Positions 14,851 to 23,883 of a DNA stretch of 64,000 nucleotides are shown here, piece after piece (within the stretch, counting starts at the first letter, position 1; each line of letters starts with the position of its first letter). Origin of the DNA: Salinibacterium sp. SWN167. GTDB taxonomy: Bacteria; Actinomycetota; Actinomycetes; Actinomycetales; Microbacteriaceae. A program made the translations under genes and the position numbers. The stretch spans positions 310,001-374,000 of the forward strand of contig NZ_JADYWU010000001.1 in NCBI RefSeq assembly GCF_015864665.1, read 5' to 3'. Under the pieces are notes generated by a model. The model was not told the origin of the DNA. It worked only from the letters and a program-made list of their open reading frames with translations, and did no database searches.

Positions 14851-15980
14851 GCCCGACCGTCATCCGCGGAATGACCTGGGAACACGAGCGCGGCTGCGGC
14901 AGCGTCGTGAAGGCCGCCGAAGCGTATCGCTCGGTTGCTCCCGATATTGAGGTGCAGTGGGAGTACCGCTCACTGCAGGCTTTTGCCGACCAAGATCTGG
15001 AGAGTCTGGTTGAGCAATACGACCTGCTCGTGATCGATCATCCGCACATTCCGGTTGCGGCAGAAGACAAACTCTTCACGCCGCTGAACGGGCGCGGCTT
15101 TGACGCCGAGTTGGCCACGCTGGCAACGCAGTCGGTGGGCCGTTCGCACGAGTCGTACCAACACCTCGGCCAGCAGTGGGGCCTCGCGCTCGATGCTGCC
15201 GCGCAGGTTGCCGCGTACCGCCCTGACCTTCTCGAGGCACCGCCGCGCACCTGGCCTGAGGTGATCGCGCTCGCCGAAGAAGGCCGGGTACTGTGGCCGT
15301 TCAAGCCCGTCGACTCGTACTCGAGCCTCATCACGATTGCGGCAGGACTCGGCGAAGACCCGATGGCGACGCCCGGTGTCTTCCTCTCCGAAGACGTGCT
15401 GACCCGCTCGATGGAACTGCTCACGCGTCTGGCCCGCTTGGTGCCCGCCGACAACGCCGGCTTCAACCCGATCCAAGTTGCTGATGTGCTCGCCGAGAGC
15501 GACACCTTCGCGTACTCGCCGCTGCTCTTCGGCTACACAAACTATTCGCGTGCCGGCTACCGGTCGAATCGCGTTCAGTACATCGACATCCCGAGCTCGA
15601 CGCGCGGCCTTGCCGGTTCGCTGCTCGGTGGGGCCGGAATCGCGGTCTCTTCACGAAGCAAGGTCATGGATGCCGCGATTGCGCACGCCTTCTGGCTCGC
15701 CTCGGGTGACGTGCAAGAGAGCTCGTATTACGACGGTGGCGGCCAGCCCGGCAATGCGGTGGCGTGGGAAAGCGCGCGCACCAACGCCGACAGCCTCGAC
15801 TTCTTCACGGGAACACGCGCGACGCTCGAAGGTGCCTATATGCGCCCTCGCTTCGCGACCTACATCGAACTACAGAATGCGGTCTCCCCGCTCGTGACCT
15901 CAGCCCTCCTGGGCGAAATCACAATCGCTGAACTACGCGAACGCCTCGATGAGGGCGTCGCAGAATGGCTGGTGCGCTGA
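14847..15980 (+). CDS. Solute-binding-protein-like protein without signal peptide
   Basis: A 377-aa protein with the fold signature of ABC family 1 extracellular binding proteins: [33 protein letters not shown] and [18 protein letters not shown]. It begins directly with a beta strand ([19 protein letters not shown]) and has no Sec signal, lipobox cysteine or membrane segment. It would therefore stay in the cytoplasm. It overlaps the CoA-transferase (ATGA) and MaoC (TGATG) genes, so all three are co-translated. It might bind an acid or CoA-linked substrate, or act as a regulator or subunit; none of this can be shown from sequence. Confidence 0.8.
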   Translation: MSPTVIRGMTWEHERGCGSVVKAAEAYRSVAPDIEVQWEYRSLQAFADQDLESLVEQYDLLVIDHPHIPVAAEDKLFTPLNGRGFDAELATLATQSVGRSHESYQHLGQQWGLALDAAAQVAAYRPDLLEAPPRTWPEVIALAEEGRVLWPFKPVDSYSSLITIAAGLGEDPMATPGVFLSEDVLTRSMELLTRLARLVPADNAGFNPIQVADVLAESDTFAYSPLLFGYTNYSRAGYRSNRVQYIDIPSSTRGLAGSLLGGAGIAVSSRSKVMDAAIAHAFWLASGDVQESSYYDGGGQPGNAVAWESARTNADSLDFFTGTRATLEGAYMRPRFATYIELQNAVSPLVTSALLGEITIAELRERLDEGVAEWLVR

Positions 15981-16435
15981 TGCTCACGAAAGACCGCTGG
16001 TATGACGACCATGAGGTAGGCGAGCGCCGCGAAACCGTCGGCCGCACCATCACCGAAGCCGACATCGTGCTGCACGCTGGCCAGACCGGCGACTTCTTTC
16101 CGCACCACATGGATGCCGAATGGATGGCAACGCAGCCCGCCGGTCAGCGGATCGCCCACGGCACCCTCATCCTCTCCGTCGCGGTGGGAATGACGGCGGG
16201 CGACATCAACCCGCAGGCGATGAGTTATGGGTATGACCGCATCCGCTTCATCCGCCCCGTTTTTATCGGCGACACCATTCGAGTGACGGCGGAGATCAAC
16301 GAGATGTCGTTGCACGCGAAGCGACCGGAGGAGGCGGGCTACCTGCACGAGCTGGTGACGGTAACCAACCAACATGGTGACACTGTGATGGTTCTTACTC
16401 ATCTTTATTTGGTCAATCGACGTACCAGCGAGTAG
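15980..16435 (+). CDS. MaoC-like hot-dog dehydratase
   Basis: A 151-aa hot-dog-fold protein. It has [33 protein letters not shown], and the downstream segment [15 protein letters not shown] is characteristic of MaoC-type (R)-enoyl-CoA hydratases or mesaconyl/beta-methylmalyl-CoA dehydratases. The Asp/His pair in the GDFFPHH region is plausibly catalytic. ATG 15980 forms TGATG with the stop of the preceding gene; ATG 15965 in the same frame would add five residues. With the CoA-transferase it implies CoA-ester chemistry, such as hydration or dehydration of a hydroxyacyl-CoA. Confidence 0.85.
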   Translation: MLTKDRWYDDHEVGERRETVGRTITEADIVLHAGQTGDFFPHHMDAEWMATQPAGQRIAHGTLILSVAVGMTAGDINPQAMSYGYDRIRFIRPVFIGDTIRVTAEINEMSLHAKRPEEAGYLHELVTVTNQHGDTVMVLTHLYLVNRRTSE

Positions 16436-16457
16436 TTGCCCGAATACACTGGCAACC

Positions 16458-17471
16458 ATGGCTACCTTGAGTGATGTTGCGACCCGCGCCGGAGTTTCGG
16501 TGTCGGCGGTTTCCCGAGTGCTGAGCGAAAAGCCCGGCGTGCGGGTAAGCGTGGCAACCCGGCAGCGCATTCACGATGCCGCCAAAGAACTCAACTACCG
16601 CCCCAACTTCACGGCGCGGGCGCTCAAGTCATCGCGCACGCACGCGGTCGGCCTTGTCGTGCCCGGCGTCACGAACGCCATCTTCGCCGAGCTCATGCGC
16701 GGTGTCGAAGAGGAAGCCAGAACCAAGGATTACATGGTGCTGATCGCGAGCACCGAACGGTTGCCCGAGGGCGAAGAGTCCATCCCGCGCCTCATGGGCG
16801 AGGGCCGAGTCGATGGTGTTCTCGTGCAGTTCGGCGACCACTTGAGTGGCGACGACCTGCGCACCGTGACCGACAGCGGCCTGCCCGTGATCTCCATCAA
16901 CACGATCAACCCCGGCAAGGGCGGTTCCGTTCGCGTTGAAGATGAGGCCGGGATGCGCCTGGCGACCGAGCACCTCATCGAACTTGGTCACGCCCGTATC
17001 GGCTACGCCGGCGGTGTGCCGACATCAGAGTCGGGCCAGCGTCGTCTCGCCGGGTTCATGGAAGCGATGGCGACCGCGAAGCTCACTGTTGAGCCCGAAC
17101 TCGTCACCGACTTTGGTTACTACCCCAAGCAGGGTGCTCAAGCTTTGGATGCCATGGCCGAGCTCTCGACACCTCCCACCGCGGTGGTGGTGGCGAACAT
17201 CAACGCCGCGCACGGTGTGCTTTCCGAAGCACGACGGCTGGGCATCCGCGTTCCTGAAGACATGTCGATCGTCGCGATGCACGACACCTGGACCGCTGAA
17301 ATTGCGTGGCCGCCACTCACGTGTGTTCGCTTGCCCCTCTATGAACTGGGCCGCGCCGCGATGGCGAGCCTGTGGGACAACATCAACTCCGGCACCGCCG
17401 AAGACCGCGTTATCGCCGATCCAGCACCGGAGCTGATCGTGCGCGAATCAACTGCGCCACCCGCGCGCTAA
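16458..17471 (+). CDS. LacI-family transcriptional regulator
   Basis: A 337-aa repressor with an N-terminal HTH (ATLSDVATRAGVSVSAVSRVL), the hinge helix region RPNFTARALKSSRT and a periplasmic-binding-like sensor domain (VGLVVPGVTNAIFAELMRGVEEEA). It lies inside the catabolic cluster, 22 bp after the MaoC gene and 21 bp before the aldo/keto reductase. It is the obvious candidate for binding the three operators at 13546, 18511 and 21362. The inducer is unknown but should be a pathway sugar or sugar acid. Confidence 0.9.
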   Translation: MATLSDVATRAGVSVSAVSRVLSEKPGVRVSVATRQRIHDAAKELNYRPNFTARALKSSRTHAVGLVVPGVTNAIFAELMRGVEEEARTKDYMVLIASTERLPEGEESIPRLMGEGRVDGVLVQFGDHLSGDDLRTVTDSGLPVISINTINPGKGGSVRVEDEAGMRLATEHLIELGHARIGYAGGVPTSESGQRRLAGFMEAMATAKLTVEPELVTDFGYYPKQGAQALDAMAELSTPPTAVVVANINAAHGVLSEARRLGIRVPEDMSIVAMHDTWTAEIAWPPLTCVRLPLYELGRAAMASLWDNINSGTAEDRVIADPAPELIVRESTAPPAR

Positions 17472-17492
17472 CACTCCCTGGAGAAACCACTA

Positions 17493-18464
17493 GTGAAGAC
17501 CAGATCAACTCAGCGTGGACTTGAACTGACCGAAATCGGCCTCGGTGCCGCCCAGCTCGGCAACCTCTATCGCGAAACCACCGACGCCGAAGTCGAAGAG
17601 GGCGTAGCTGCGGCCTGGGATGCTGGCGTTCGCTACTTTGACACCGCCCCGCACTACGGGCTGGGGTTCTCCGAGCGTCGCCTGGGCGAACAGCTGCGCA
17701 CCCACCCGCGCGACGAATACGTCATCTCCAGCAAGGTCGGCAAGCTTCTCGTGCCCAACCCCGGTGGAGAAGACCGGATGGATGACCAGGGTTTCGCCGT
17801 GCCCGCCGTCACCAAACGACAGTGGGATTTCAGTCGCGACGGCATCCTCCGCTCAGTCGAAGAATCTCTCGCCCGCACCGGACTCGACCACATCGATGTG
17901 CTCTACATGCACGACCCCGACGACCACTTTGAGCAAGCGTCGACGGAGGGCATCGCGGCTCTCATCGAGCTACGCGAACAGGGCGTGGTGAAAGCCGTCG
18001 GTGCGGGCATGAACGCGGCGGCGCCGTTAGCTGAGCTAATTCGCCGTGCGGACGTCGACCTCGTGATGTGCGCTGGCCGCTTCACTCTCATCGATGATTC
18101 GGCGCTCGCCGACCTGATGCCCCTCGCGCTCGAGCGCAACGTTGGCGTCGTTGTCGCCGGGGTCTACAACTCCGGGCTCTTGGGTCGAAACCGCCCCAGC
18201 CCCGATGCGACCTTCGACTACGAACCCGTGCCGCCGGCAATTCTCGAGAGGGCCAATCGGGTAGCTGACGCGTGTGAAGCCCACGGCGTGACGCTGCCGG
18301 AAGCGGCCATCGCTTACGTGCTGCGGCATCCGGCGGTCGTCTCGGTGGTGGTCGGCGCTCGCGGTGGCGACCAGGTGCGTTCAAACATTGAGCGCTACGA
18401 AACCGCGATGCCTGAGGGACTCTGGGCTGACCTCGAAGCTGCCGGGTTGGTTGCTGCGCTCTAA
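17493..18464 (+). CDS. Aldo/keto reductase, L-fucose/D-threo-aldose 1-dehydrogenase type
   Basis: NAD(P)-dependent aldo/keto reductase (323 aa). The catalytic tetrad is visible as the Asp/Tyr of YFDTAPHYG, the Lys of ISSKVGK and the His of YMHDPD. TIM-barrel strands end in VVSVVVGARGGDQV for cofactor binding. The N-terminal TEIGLGAAQLGNLYR and the long insert KLLVPNPGGEDR resemble the L-fucose / D-threo-aldose 1-dehydrogenase subgroup, which oxidises the sugar to its lactone. The start is GTG with GGAGAA upstream. With the lactonase and fuconate dehydratase downstream it completes the entry of an oxidative fucose pathway. Confidence 0.8.
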   Translation: MKTRSTQRGLELTEIGLGAAQLGNLYRETTDAEVEEGVAAAWDAGVRYFDTAPHYGLGFSERRLGEQLRTHPRDEYVISSKVGKLLVPNPGGEDRMDDQGFAVPAVTKRQWDFSRDGILRSVEESLARTGLDHIDVLYMHDPDDHFEQASTEGIAALIELREQGVVKAVGAGMNAAAPLAELIRRADVDLVMCAGRFTLIDDSALADLMPLALERNVGVVVAGVYNSGLLGRNRPSPDATFDYEPVPPAILERANRVADACEAHGVTLPEAAIAYVLRHPAVVSVVVGARGGDQVRSNIERYETAMPEGLWADLEAAGLVAAL

Positions 18465-18510
18465 CTTCGCGTGACGACCGCTCATTTACGGATGCGGTCT
18501 CACGTGCTTG

Positions 18511-18528
18511 TGATCAAACGATTGATCA
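18511..18528. promoter_or_regulatory. LacI-type operator 2
   Basis: TGATCAAACGATTGATCA has 7-bp inverted arms around ACGA. It lies in the 112-bp gap after the aldo/keto reductase and before the enolase-superfamily gene, so the downstream genes probably have their own regulated promoter. Confidence 0.8.
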
Positions 18529-18576
18529 GATACCGTGACCACTATCGCTCGCTATTAGAAATGAGGAGCCCTTTCC

Positions 18577-19746
18577 ATGGGACTCACTGACACAGCCCTA
18601 ACCATTACCGCCGTGCGCGCAGTGTTGCTTTCGCACCGGTACCAGCCCGGAGAAGAACTGACGTGGGTAGGTGGCACCATTTGGTCGTGGGATGCCGCGC
18701 TCGTCGAAGTAACCCTCTCTGACGGAACCACCGGAGTCGGAGAAGCGGGAGCGGGCATCATGGCCGCCGCCGCCGTGCCCGGAATCGTCGATGCCTTCCG
18801 CCCCTACGTTCTCGACCACGAGTTCGCTCACCCGCTCGAAGTTGCTGACCACCTGCGCGCGTACACCGCCTTCTGGGCGCGGGGCGGCATGCTCAACGGC
18901 GTTGCCGGAGCAATCGAAACCGCTGCCGTGGATGCCGTAGGCAAGCGCCTCGGCGTTCCCGCCTACGAGGTGCTCGGTGGCCTCAAGCGCGACTGGATCG
19001 AGTCGTACGCCAGTGGCGGCCTCGGCACCACGTTTGGCGAGGTTTCCGACTGGGCCGCGGCTCAGATCGAAGCCGGCTTTGGCACCGTGAAGTTCCGTGC
19101 CATGACCGATCCAGACACCACCATCAAGCTGCTCGACCACGTGACCGCGCTGCTGCCCGAGGGCGTGCAGTTCGTCATCGACGCCGTGCAGGCCTGCGCC
19201 TCTGACCCGTGGCCCGTCGACGAAGCGATTCGCGTCGGCAAGAAGGCTGCCGAACTCGGAGCCCGCTGGTACGAAGAGCCCTGCCAGGCGGATGACGTGG
19301 CGGGCTACGCCGCCGTGCGTGCCGCCGTCGACGTGCCGATCTCCGGTGTCGAATCCAACGGAACCGTGCGGGACTTCGCGCAACTGCTCGACGCCAACGC
19401 GCTCGATGTTGCTCAGCCCGACGTCACTTTCGTGGGTGGCCCGAAGGCCTTCGCTCAGGTCGCCGAGCTCGCTCACGCCACCGGCGTGAAGACCGTGCCT
19501 CACGTGTGGGGCAGCGGCGTCACGTTTGCCGCCAACCTGCACACCGTGCTTGCGAACCCCTACGTGGAGCTCTTCGAATACTGCACCCTGCCCAACCCGT
19601 TGCGCGAAGCAATGCGGGTGGAGGAGGTCGACTTCAAGGATGGCGGAATTGTGGCTCCGAAGGCTCCCGGCCTCGGCATCCAGCTGACTCCCGAAATCGA
19701 AGCGCAGTTCCCCTTCAGCCCTGGAGGTGGACATGTCATCCGCTAA
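18577..19746 (+). CDS. Mandelate racemase/muconate lactonizing enzyme family protein
   Basis: Enolase-superfamily member (389 aa). The first catalytic motif is KFR (in GTVKFRAMTD) in place of KxK. Metal ligands are the Asp in VIDAVQA, the Glu in WYEEPC and the Glu in GVESNG, and the catalytic His is in VPHVWGSG. The family abstracts the alpha proton of a carboxylate, usually dehydrating or racemising sugar acids. The substrate is unclear: the regulon already has a clear L-fuconate dehydratase, so this may handle a related acid. ATG 18577 follows an AGGAG, and the gene overlaps the RraA-like gene by 14 bp. Confidence 0.85.
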   Translation: MGLTDTALTITAVRAVLLSHRYQPGEELTWVGGTIWSWDAALVEVTLSDGTTGVGEAGAGIMAAAAVPGIVDAFRPYVLDHEFAHPLEVADHLRAYTAFWARGGMLNGVAGAIETAAVDAVGKRLGVPAYEVLGGLKRDWIESYASGGLGTTFGEVSDWAAAQIEAGFGTVKFRAMTDPDTTIKLLDHVTALLPEGVQFVIDAVQACASDPWPVDEAIRVGKKAAELGARWYEEPCQADDVAGYAAVRAAVDVPISGVESNGTVRDFAQLLDANALDVAQPDVTFVGGPKAFAQVAELAHATGVKTVPHVWGSGVTFAANLHTVLANPYVELFEYCTLPNPLREAMRVEEVDFKDGGIVAPKAPGLGIQLTPEIEAQFPFSPGGGHVIR

Positions 19747-20425
19747 CGCCGTCAGCGCCGCCGCCAACGATTCAGGCTTCACGCCGCTGCCCGGTGACGA
19801 ACGCCTGACGACCGCGATTCTCAGTGACTCGTGTGACGAATCCGGGCTGCGCAACCAGGTTCTCAACCAGCGTTTTGCTCCGATCACGCCCGGTTCGCGT
19901 GCCTTCGGGCGTGCCCGCACCGTGCGGTTCGCTCCGGCACTCGAGTCAGATCTCGACGATCCGTATAAGGAGTCGATCGACTTCATCGACGGCATCGGCG
20001 CTGGTCAGATGATCGTGATCGCCACCGACAACAGCAACGACTCGGGCTTCTGGGGCGAACTGTTTAGCGCGGCGGCCCTGGGTGCGAAGGCCTCCGGAGT
20101 CATCACCGACGGTAACCTGCGCGACACCGACAAGATTGCCGAACTCGGCTTTCCGTCGTTCTCGCGCTCGCGTCGCCCGATCGACTTCCGTGCCCGGATG
20201 CGCGTAATCGCCTCGGACGTTGTTGTCGAGTTGGCGGGGGTACTCATTGCTCCCGGCGACCTCGTGATGGCGGATGACGATGGTGCCGTGGTGATTCCGC
20301 GGGCGCACGAAGAGGAAGTTCTCACGCGCGCTCGTACGCGGGCGGCCAACGAATCGACGGTTCTGGCTGAACTGCTCGCCGGAGATTCGTTGCGCACCGT
20401 ATGGGAACGGCACGGGATTCTCTAA
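19733..20425 (+). CDS. RraA-like class II pyruvate aldolase/decarboxylase family protein
   Basis: A 230-aa RraA/HMG-aldolase-like protein. ATG 19733 with TGGAGGTGG upstream is preferred over the GTG at 19727. The segments TAILSDSCDESG, GSRAFGRARTVRFAP, GAKASGVITDGNLRD, VVELAGVLIAPGDLVMADDDGAVVIPR in order are the family core, with the metal/substrate residues of GxxxDGxxRD and ADDDG. Characterised relatives cleave 4-hydroxy-2-oxoacids to pyruvate or decarboxylate oxaloacetate. In a pathway making a 2-keto-3-deoxy acid it is a candidate for the final C-C cleavage, which otherwise lacks a gene here (inference). Confidence 0.82.
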   Translation: MSSANAVSAAANDSGFTPLPGDERLTTAILSDSCDESGLRNQVLNQRFAPITPGSRAFGRARTVRFAPALESDLDDPYKESIDFIDGIGAGQMIVIATDNSNDSGFWGELFSAAALGAKASGVITDGNLRDTDKIAELGFPSFSRSRRPIDFRARMRVIASDVVVELAGVLIAPGDLVMADDDGAVVIPRAHEEEVLTRARTRAANESTVLAELLAGDSLRTVWERHGIL

Positions 20426-20452
20426 ACTAGCCACGAGTGAGAGGTAGTTATC

Positions 20453-21319
20453 GTGACTTTTCCAGTAATCGACGCCCATCAGCACATTTGGAACCCCCAT
20501 CGGGCTCACTATGACTGGCTCGATGAATCCCTCGCCCCCATCAATCAGGTGATGACGCTCGATCAGCTCCTGCCCGAGTTGCGGGCTGCCGGCGTCGATT
20601 ACACCGTTCAGGTGCAATCGGCCGACAACTTCGATGACACGCGCTTGATGACGGAGTGCGCGGCCGCCAACCATGAAGTCGCGGCGATCGTGGGCTACGC
20701 GCCCATCGATCGGCCCGAGCAGGCGGCCCGCACGGTGGAGTCGTGGGAGGGCGACACCCGCATGGTCGGGGTGCGCACTCTCATCCACAATCAGGAAGAT
20801 CCGGAGTGGTTGCTGCGACCCAACGTCGATGAGGGGCTCACGGTGCTGGAACGCGCCGGGCTCACCTTCGACGTGGTCGCGGTGCTCCCTGAGCACTTGG
20901 CGATCATCCCGGAGTTGTCGCGGCGGCATCCGGAACTTCGTATGGTCATTGACCATTTGGCCAAGCCGCCCATCGGGCTTGCCGATCGTGAGCCCTGGCG
21001 GTCAGCAATTGCTGAGGCCGCCCAGAACCCGAATGTGTACGCGAAGGTCAGCGGCCTCTATTCGGCAGCGGGAGATCCGCAGCAGTGGACGACCGAATAT
21101 GTGCGGCCGTTCTTCGATCGAGCTCTCGACGTGTTCGGCCCGTCCCGCCTGATGTACGGCGGAGACTGGCCGATTTCGGTGCTCGCCGGCGGCTATACCC
21201 GCGTCTGGCAGGGGCTCCAGCCCCTCTTTGACAGTGTGGATGCCGCTGACCGCGAGCAGTTGCTTGGCCGTACCGCTGCGGAGTTCTACGGCATCGATCC
21301 CGCTCGTCTCGGCCGCTAG
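20453..21319 (+). CDS. L-fuconolactonase-type amidohydrolase
   Basis: Amidohydrolase-2 family protein (288 aa, COG3618-like). DAHQHIWNP at the N-terminus carries the first metal-binding histidines. The segment MVIDHLAKPP holds another His, and the C-terminal MYGGDWPIS has the conserved Asp. Family members hydrolyse sugar lactones such as L-fuconolactone and L-rhamnonolactone. It lies 27 bp after the RraA-like gene, with GAGAGG before a GTG start. It would open the lactone formed by the aldo/keto reductase, delivering the acid to the dehydratase. Confidence 0.85.
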   Translation: MTFPVIDAHQHIWNPHRAHYDWLDESLAPINQVMTLDQLLPELRAAGVDYTVQVQSADNFDDTRLMTECAAANHEVAAIVGYAPIDRPEQAARTVESWEGDTRMVGVRTLIHNQEDPEWLLRPNVDEGLTVLERAGLTFDVVAVLPEHLAIIPELSRRHPELRMVIDHLAKPPIGLADREPWRSAIAEAAQNPNVYAKVSGLYSAAGDPQQWTTEYVRPFFDRALDVFGPSRLMYGGDWPISVLAGGYTRVWQGLQPLFDSVDAADREQLLGRTAAEFYGIDPARLGR

Positions 21320-21361
21320 CGCGCCGAAGCGGGCAGCAACAGATAACAGTTGAAAAACCTT

Positions 21362-21379
21362 TGATCAAACGTTTGCACA
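21362..21379. promoter_or_regulatory. LacI-type operator 3
   Basis: TGATCAAACGTTTGCACA shares its first ten bases with operators 1 and 2. A weaker related site, ATAACGTTTGAGCA, follows at 21395-21408. Both lie in the 165-bp leader before the sugar-binding protein gene, consistent with repression of the importer by the same LacI protein. Confidence 0.7.
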
Positions 21380-21484
21380 ACTTCCAAGGTTGGTATAACG
21401 TTTGAGCACCGGAGAAACCGAGCCGTTCCAGCGGCTCGCAGCTCTCCACTACGAAGCAGTAGTAACCCTCACCAAGGAGTGTCA

Positions 21485-22810
21485 ATGAAGACGAAGAGGT
21501 TCCTTTCCGCCAGTGCAGGAGTGGCCATTATTTCCGCCGCTGCACTCGTTCTATCCGGCTGTTCAGCTGATGGAGGCGCCACCGCCCCCGAGCAGACTGA
21601 CTCGGGTGGAAAAATCACGGTATGGGTTGACCCGCCCCGTGTTCCCGCCGCAGAAGCTTTCCAGGAAGCTCACCCGGAGATCGAAATCGACGTTGTTCAG
21701 ATTGACGGAACCGTCGGTGGACAGACGGTGAAGCAGGCTTTCGCGAACTTCGACTCCGCTGGCTCAGGATGGCCTGACGCCATCTTCTTCCCCTCCAACG
21801 ACGACATCGCGTGGGCAACTGGTGCAGCCAGCAACTACGCAGCCGACCTCACCGATCTGCTTCCCGATGTCATCGATGGTTACGACCCCGCAGTGCTCTC
21901 GTTCTGCGACATCGATGGTCAGATCCGTTGCTTGCGTAACGACGCTGCCCCCGACGTGTTCTGGTACAACAAGGCCTTCTTCGACGAGAACGGCTACACG
22001 CTGCCCACCACGTGGGAAGGCTACGGCGACCTCGCAGTACAGATCGCTGCAGAGCACCCTGACAAGATCAGCGGATTCCTCGGCGACGCCTACGCTGTGA
22101 ACCGCTACCTGCAGGCTGCAGATTGCCCCACGAACGACCGCCTCTCTGAGTCGGAAGTTCACATCAACCTCGATGACCCGAACTGTGTTCGTGCTAACGA
22201 ACTGCTCACGCAGATGTATGACGGTGGCGCACTCACCACTCAGGGAATCTTCGACGGTGACGCCGCAGCAGCTGGTGTCAACATGGTTATGAGCCCGGGT
22301 GCTGTCTGGTGGGGTAACTACCTCTTCCGCGACACCTGGAAGATCCCGGCTGGTCAGATGAGCGCAAGCGCACCGTTGACCTGGGAAGGCGAATCAAGCC
22401 CGACCGCCGGTAACGAAGGTGGCGGCCTCTGGGGCGTTTCCTCGCACATCACCGGAAAGCAACTCGAGAACACGCTGACCTTCGCGACGTTCGTTGCGAC
22501 TGACCCGGCCTGGCAGGTTGAGCTTTCGACCGGTCTTCCCGGTTATGGCCCGATCCAGGATGCCTGGCTCGAGAAGCTCGAAGCTGACGGCTACTTCGCC
22601 GATGTCGCCTCTGTTCAGCAGGCGTTCAAGGATGCCGCTGGCGCCGTAGCACCGTACTCGTACATGCTCTACGACACCGGTGCAGCCTGGACCGAGACGG
22701 TCAGCCCCACGCTGATTGCTGACGGATCCATCAGCGACGCACTCAGCACCTTCGGTACAGAACTCGTGAACCGCGCTGACTCGGTCGGCTACACGGTCAC
22801 AGCCGAATAG
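21485..22810 (+). CDS. ABC sugar transporter, substrate-binding lipoprotein
   Basis: Family 1 binding protein (441 aa) with a lipoprotein signal: KTKR, hydrophobic stretch, then LSGCSADGG with the lipobox Cys near residue 25. The mature part shows the carbohydrate-binding pattern (GKITVWVDPPRVPAAEAFQEAHPEIEI, DVFWYNKAFFDENGY and PTTWEGYGDLAVQIA). It would capture the regulon's sugar outside the membrane. ATG 21485 sits after AAGGAG. It is followed by a stem-loop and two permeases. Codon use is rich in alanine GCA in this gene, consistent with high expression. Confidence 0.9.
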   Translation: MKTKRFLSASAGVAIISAAALVLSGCSADGGATAPEQTDSGGKITVWVDPPRVPAAEAFQEAHPEIEIDVVQIDGTVGGQTVKQAFANFDSAGSGWPDAIFFPSNDDIAWATGAASNYAADLTDLLPDVIDGYDPAVLSFCDIDGQIRCLRNDAAPDVFWYNKAFFDENGYTLPTTWEGYGDLAVQIAAEHPDKISGFLGDAYAVNRYLQAADCPTNDRLSESEVHINLDDPNCVRANELLTQMYDGGALTTQGIFDGDAAAAGVNMVMSPGAVWWGNYLFRDTWKIPAGQMSASAPLTWEGESSPTAGNEGGGLWGVSSHITGKQLENTLTFATFVATDPAWQVELSTGLPGYGPIQDAWLEKLEADGYFADVASVQQAFKDAAGAVAPYSYMLYDTGAAWTETVSPTLIADGSISDALSTFGTELVNRADSVGYTVTAE

Positions 22811-22833
22811 AAGTACCCAGCTAGGCACAGCAT

Positions 22834-22867
22834 GTGTGGGGGTTTCAGATCCTTGAGGCCCCCACAC
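22834..22867. terminator. Intra-operon stem-loop after the binding-protein gene
   Basis: GTGTGGGGG (22834-22842) and CCCCCACAC (22859-22867) form a 9-bp stem with a 16-base loop, ending 35 bp before the permease ATG. Partial termination or 3' stabilisation here would give more binding protein than permease, a common arrangement in sugar ABC operons. Confidence 0.65.
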
Positions 22868-22902
22868 TCTGTTCCCACTCACAACTCATAGGCGAGGACT
22901 AC

Positions 22903-23883
22903 ATGAGCAGCTCAACGCTAACCACGAAAGGCACGGAGCCACCGGCTACCGGCCCCCGTGTATCCACCACACCCCGGCATCACCGCACCCGTCATGCAGA
23001 GTCACGCGGCGCGTGGATCTTGCTCGCTCCGTACCTTGCACTGTTCCTCGTTGCTGCTGCAATCCCCATCGGCTACGCCTTCTGGATTGCCCTGCAAAAA
23101 GCACCAACTCTCGTCAACCCGGCTAGCGGGTTCGGCGGTATTGACTCGTTCATTACGGTAATCACCGACTATCGGTTCTCCGGAACGTTCATCAACATCT
23201 TCTCCGTCATGATCGTGTGGTTGCCGCTCATGATGATCGGCATCGTCGGTTTGGCCCTGCTGGTTCACGCCAGCCCCGGTCGCTTCGGCTCCACGATGCG
23301 TTTCTTCTACTTCATCCCTGGGGCGTTGAGCGGAATCGCTAACTTCGTTCTCTGGGTTTACCTGCTCCACCCCACGCAGTCGCCCCTCGCCCCGCTGTGG
23401 CAAGAGGTCGGATTCGGCTCGCTCAAGGAGATCGTCACCGATAGCAATATGCCGATGATCCTCACCGGGATGCTTTTCTTCCAGGGCGTCGGAACGTGGA
23501 TCATCGTCGTCAACGGTGGCCTCAACGGCATCCCCGACGAGATCTTCGAAGCCGCCAAGATCGACGGCGCCAACGCCTGGGACCTCGCGTGGCACATTAA
23601 GCTGCCGCTCATCCGCCCGTGGATCGGCTACGCGGCCCTCATGAACTTGGCCTACGGTTTCCAGCTCTTCCTTGAGCCCTACCTGCTTCGGCAAATCTCG
23701 TCGGGAGCGATAGCCGGTGAATGGGCGCCAACCCAGTTGGGCTACGCCTTCGCGTTTACTAACCGAAACTTTCCGGCCGCGGCCGCCCTGTCCATCATCC
23801 TGCTTGTCATTACCTTGAGCATTGGAGTCGTCATCGTGATGAAGAGCGGACTCTTCGGCGACGAGAAGGAGAAGAAGCGATGA
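22903..23883 (+). CDS. ABC sugar transporter permease 1 (MalF/UgpA type)
   Basis: Inner-membrane permease of 326 aa starting MSSSTLTTKG, with a polar N-terminal tail and about six transmembrane helices starting near residue 38 (WILLAPYLALFLVAAAIPIG). The EAA loop for ATPase contact is visible as EIFEAAKIDGANAWDLAWHIKLP. It overlaps permease 2 by 4 bp. No ATPase gene is present in the cluster, so energy coupling must come from a shared MsmK/UgpC-type ATPase elsewhere. Confidence 0.9.
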   Translation: MSSSTLTTKGTEPPATGPRVSTTPRHHRTRHAESRGAWILLAPYLALFLVAAAIPIGYAFWIALQKAPTLVNPASGFGGIDSFITVITDYRFSGTFINIFSVMIVWLPLMMIGIVGLALLVHASPGRFGSTMRFFYFIPGALSGIANFVLWVYLLHPTQSPLAPLWQEVGFGSLKEIVTDSNMPMILTGMLFFQGVGTWIIVVNGGLNGIPDEIFEAAKIDGANAWDLAWHIKLPLIRPWIGYAALMNLAYGFQLFLEPYLLRQISSGAIAGEWAPTQLGYAFAFTNRNFPAAAALSIILLVITLSIGVVIVMKSGLFGDEKEKKR

